Shown here: one piece after another, positions 60,757-64,000 of the stretch
Layout: each line of letters begins with the position of its first letter
How positions within the stretch are numbered: position 1 is the stretch's first letter
Origin: Watersipora subatra
Taxonomy: Eukaryota; Bryozoa; Gymnolaemata; Cheilostomatida; Watersiporidae
NCBI RefSeq assembly: GCF_963576615.1
Contig: NC_088711.1
Span: 11,712,869-11,776,868 of the forward strand
Direction of reading: 5' to 3'
DNA length: 64,000 bases
The notes under the pieces: model-generated
Databases searched by the model: none
What the model was told of the DNA's origin: nothing
Seen by the model: only the letters and a program-made list of their open reading frames with translations
Made by a program: the position numbers and the translations under genes

Positions 60757-63685
60757 GGGTCATTTGAATAAGAGTTGGTGAATTTTGGACAATTGTATGA
60801 GTGGTAGCAGAGATATGATGGCCCACATAGTGACCCATATGTGTAAGGCAGTTAATGAGAAGTTACATAGACATCTGATGCATCTTGATTTACATCCGAC
60901 GTCTCTCTGCTAATAATACAAAAATCAATCTCTCCGTGTGTCTAGATTAACATATGTAGCCGTAGTATCAACTTGAGTTACTAAAGGAGCATTCGTGTGG
61001 CATAAGTGCACCAGTTGTTCAGGTTATTAGTATAAAAAAGTACTTGGCCAAAGCAGTATTGGTGTCTACCATTTATAACAATGTCTGCTTTAGATGGCAT
61101 TATTTTTTGGTTAAAATAACCAGTGTCAAAAGGTATGCCAAGAAGTTACAAGGCAGCTTACAATTAGTAGCAATTCGCCTATAGCTATGGTGTTATCTCA
61201 TTGAATCATTAGCCGCACCAGATAAACTTGCTTTTCTATTGAACGTCGTATTTATAATTAAACATGGAGGTATTGATCAGCCTTGACTGAGTAAGTGCTG
61301 TTCCCTACTTGTATAAGCAAGAACTGTTATTTTAGTATATTGATTGATAAATGGCTTGCTGGCAAATGGGCAATCTTGCATTTAAGTTCATATTAATACT
61401 ATAGGAAAATACTTGCGCATTCAACCTTTGAGATTCTCGGCATGGCAGTTACATGAACTTGCAGATTTCACTCATTTCTCAGGAAAGCACATTAATTTTG
61501 ATAGTAGCTAACCTTGGTAAATGAACAACTGGTGAAAAGTTACCATATATATGTATTAATATTTACCATTATTTAAAGGAGCCACACAATCTTCCGAGGC
61601 TACATAAAGTGATATTATCACGAACACTAATAGCATAGGTCATGTTCAATGAGCCAAAATTGTCATTGTTGCTACAAAGAGAACAACTCCATCGAAGAAC
61701 CACTTCTAAACTCGTAATAAATTTGAAGTTCATGAAAATCTCTCATCCCAAAATATAACTGCATGATTTTCAATGACGTGTGAAACTGTTTGAAAGCCAA
61801 AGCTTGTGAGGTAGAGAAACCTCATTCAGTGTACTGCAAGCAGTGTTATACTTTATCCGTAAAAGTGTATGTTATCATACTGTAACAACTAAACTGTACT
61901 CAGCTGAGCTGTTATAAGTCTCACACACTTCGATAATGCTAAACAAACATAGATTGCATATCTGTAACACCTCATTAGCAAAAGCAACCGCAATAAAAGC
62001 GGTAATATGAGTGTGGAGCCAAAGCATTCATCAATATTGTAGTGCGTGTGTGCTGACCTATCCTGTATGTGATAGGGATATATCAGATGACTAAATCAAT
62101 GCTAGTTCGGTGATGGCAGAGGCTTTTAGTTAATAACTTCTAAAATTCATCTCTAAAGCTTTACTCAGTGTTCAAGCATCTTCTTGTTAACTACTACGCA
62201 AAAGTTATGGTACCAGATAGAAATTTGTGAAACTAAATAATTATGGCTGGTCGATAGTCCAAATGTTGTAGAGGAGGTACTCTCACGTAGAACAATGATA
62301 TACAGCCCCCATGGGGGGCTGTATATCATTGCAGAGAGCAACAAGCTGAGGTGATGTGCAAGAATTATTAACAAGAAGCCAAATATATTAACATAGTTTT
62401 TGAAAATACATATAACTAGTTAAGTTTTTTAAATGCCCTTTTACTTTTTGCTTCAACATTGTGTGAACCAAGCTTGTACAAACACAATATTTATTTTATT
62501 TTATTGGATAATGCCACTCAAATGAAAGGTGTGGCTTTTTTGCTGTTTAATGGACAACACTAAATCACCAATGTTTCAACTACTCATTGATTCCCACAGG
62601 ATCCCTCCTTTTTTCTTCTGCTCAAGCTGATTTTTTTCTCTATAGTCCATACCAACGACATCAACTAAAATTTTCAATCACGATTTGATCTTGCCATCTA
62701 TCATTTTTTTCAGAAAGTAGTTGCCGAGTAAAAATGATTTATCGTTGTAGCTTAAGTGATAAACAAAATTTTATAATCGCTTGACACACCCTCATGTTTG
62801 GCGTTTTCAAGGTTTGGTTTATACATGAGACATTTGATAAACTATGATATATTAGCATTAACTATACTTAATGCTCTATCTCATATAGTTCACATAACAG
62901 GGTAATAACATTGACCATTTGTAGGTCTGCAGCTTAACAATATAGTCTGTGAACAATAATTTTATCTACGAATTGTTAGTTGACTCAGTACTAGGTATGA
63001 TTATAGAAATTGTTAGGCAATTCTTGTCCAAGCATTTTTTCAATGAACCAGGAGTAAGCATAGACAGCAATGTAATTATATAGAAGCAATTCAAACCAAT
63101 CATATTTGCTTTCGTCAGTAAATGCAATTTATATCCTACGATTTCTCCTCTGACCGTCTATCAGCTGTCACTGGTTTGAAATTCTCAGAGTACATGTATA
63201 TCAGGTATGGTTTTCTACTAATTCTTCAATTTTAGAGCTGAAGAAAATTTGAATCTTATATTGTTAGCGATTTTTGCCTTGAGCTGTTCAACGGATGAAG
63301 TAATGGCTGGAAAGAAAACAGCACAGCTCAAATACAATTCGGAATTACAATAGGTTAGGAGACTCAAAACATTGGCAGATCAGAAAAGAAAGAGCGAAAT
63401 ATAGCTGTTTATTTTGTCTAGATGTAGTAATATTTCTACCATAATGTAATTCCATGAACACTTACTGTAGGTATGACATTGAAATTGCTTGAAAATCTAA
63501 TGCCTGTAGCGCAATGAGCACTACAAAGAACCACCATCTCTCTAGGTTTAAGAGGCTTTAAAAGCGATGTGTATCTATTTTACCATATAGACACCATAGC
63601 ATATCTTTTATTAACTGGTCATAACTGATCCTTTAACTATTATTTAGAGGAGGATGCTGATTGGCCAGTCTAAATATAGTGAACT
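60757..63685. other. Intergenic, no gene recognised
   Basis: Apart from a 39-bp palindrome at 62293 no structure or homology was found. A minus-strand frame at 62165-62374 runs through that palindrome. Confidence 0.5.
62293..62331. mobile_element. 39-bp palindromic element, copy 3 (perfect arms)
   Basis: CAATGATATACAGCCCCC, then ATG, then the exact 18-base reverse complement. Flanks are GTAGAAC and CAGAGAG, with no clear duplication. It shows the family sequence in undamaged form. Confidence 0.65.
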
Positions 63686-63802
63686 TTATTCTGAATAAGC
63701 AGAAACCAAGTACTCCTGTAGAGATGAACCAATGAATGATTTTACGCTTTCGGTTACAACCAGCTCTAGTGTAACTTCCTGGAATGCCTCACTCCGGCTG
63801 AC
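63686..63802 (-). CDS. Probable last coding exon of an unidentified gene
   Basis: A good acceptor (TTTTTTGTTGCAG on the minus strand) opens 38 codons that end in TAA. The peptide starts VSRSEAFQEVTLELVV and ends LQEYLVSAYSE; it looks amphipathic and alpha-helical. Upstream exons would lie beyond 64000. I do not recognise the protein. Support is the splice site and the composition only. Confidence 0.35.
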   Translation of the reverse strand, partial: VSRSEAFQEVTLELVVTESVKSFIGSSLQEYLVSAYSE

Positions 63803-63957
63803 CTGCAACAAAAAATATCCTTAAACCTCTCTTAGAGATGCACCCTATTACCTTAAGAATTGGCTCCTATGAGAGAAGCAGAGGCTACTAACAACAATCT
63901 AAAACAAGTAATCTATTGCATCTATTAGCTGCAATACACAATATAAATTCTCTACAA

Positions 63958-64000
63958 CAGTGGTCTCCAATCACCAGACTGGTATCAGTCCAAGGATCAA
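63958..64000 (+). mobile_element. Start of a hAT-type element, cut by the window end
   Basis: CAGTGGTCTCCAATCACCAG at the window edge matches the widespread hAT (Charlie-type) terminal sequence CAGTGGTYCYCAA. The rest lies outside. Confidence 0.45.

Overview
This is a window of animal nuclear DNA. It is AT-rich, has spliced genes with GT-AG introns, and most intergenic and intronic space is filled with DNA transposons, rolling-circle (Helitron-type) elements, fold-back elements and minisatellites. The protein set (two mitochondrial proteins, a nucleolar ribosome factor, an ER membrane factor, a dystrobrevin-type protein and an NPY/NPF-type receptor) fits any bilaterian. Receptor type and repeat style suggest a lophotrochozoan such as a mollusc, but that is inference only. 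No bacterial features and no retrovirus-, LTR- or Polinton-type sequence were recognised.

Layout. 1-7.6 kb: repeats, including two Helitron-like elements meeting tail to tail and a fold-back element. 7.7-9.8 kb, minus: RRS1 (five exons found, 3' end not found). 10.2-12.8 kb, plus: NDUFS6 (three exons, complete), divergent from RRS1 over 367 bp. 12.9-19 kb: non-coding with a 45-bp tandem array. 19.1-20.3 kb, plus: single-exon class A peptide GPCR of the NPY/NPF receptor type. 20.6-28.4 kb: repeats and a possible GPCR relic. 28.7-42.0 kb, minus: FDX2 (six exons, complete), with large satellites and two DNA transposons in its introns. 42-46 kb: tiny palindromic elements, a Helitron and a fold-back element. 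46.0-54.9 kb, minus: DERL1 (six exons, complete) with Helitrons and a hAT element in its introns. 54.9-59.8 kb: no gene seen. 59.8-60.6 kb, plus: single-exon dystrobrevin-like reading frame holding only the C-terminal coiled-coil half. 63.7-63.8 kb, minus: likely last exon of an unidentified gene that leaves the window.

The genes do not form a pathway. They are ordinary housekeeping or signalling genes side by side; NDUFS6 (complex I) and FDX2 (iron-sulphur cluster assembly) are both mitochondrial.

The most unusual signal is in the repeats. Ten short Helitron-like elements of several families share one plan: a 5' TC-type end, then a tRNA-like box A/box B module about 50-110 bp inside, always antisense to the element. 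Most have a 3' CTRR end in an A|T target, and several have a GC hairpin just before it. The tRNA-like parts differ between families while position and orientation stay the same. A second unusual signal is a 38-39 bp palindrome present three times, two copies flanked by 8-9 bp direct repeats.
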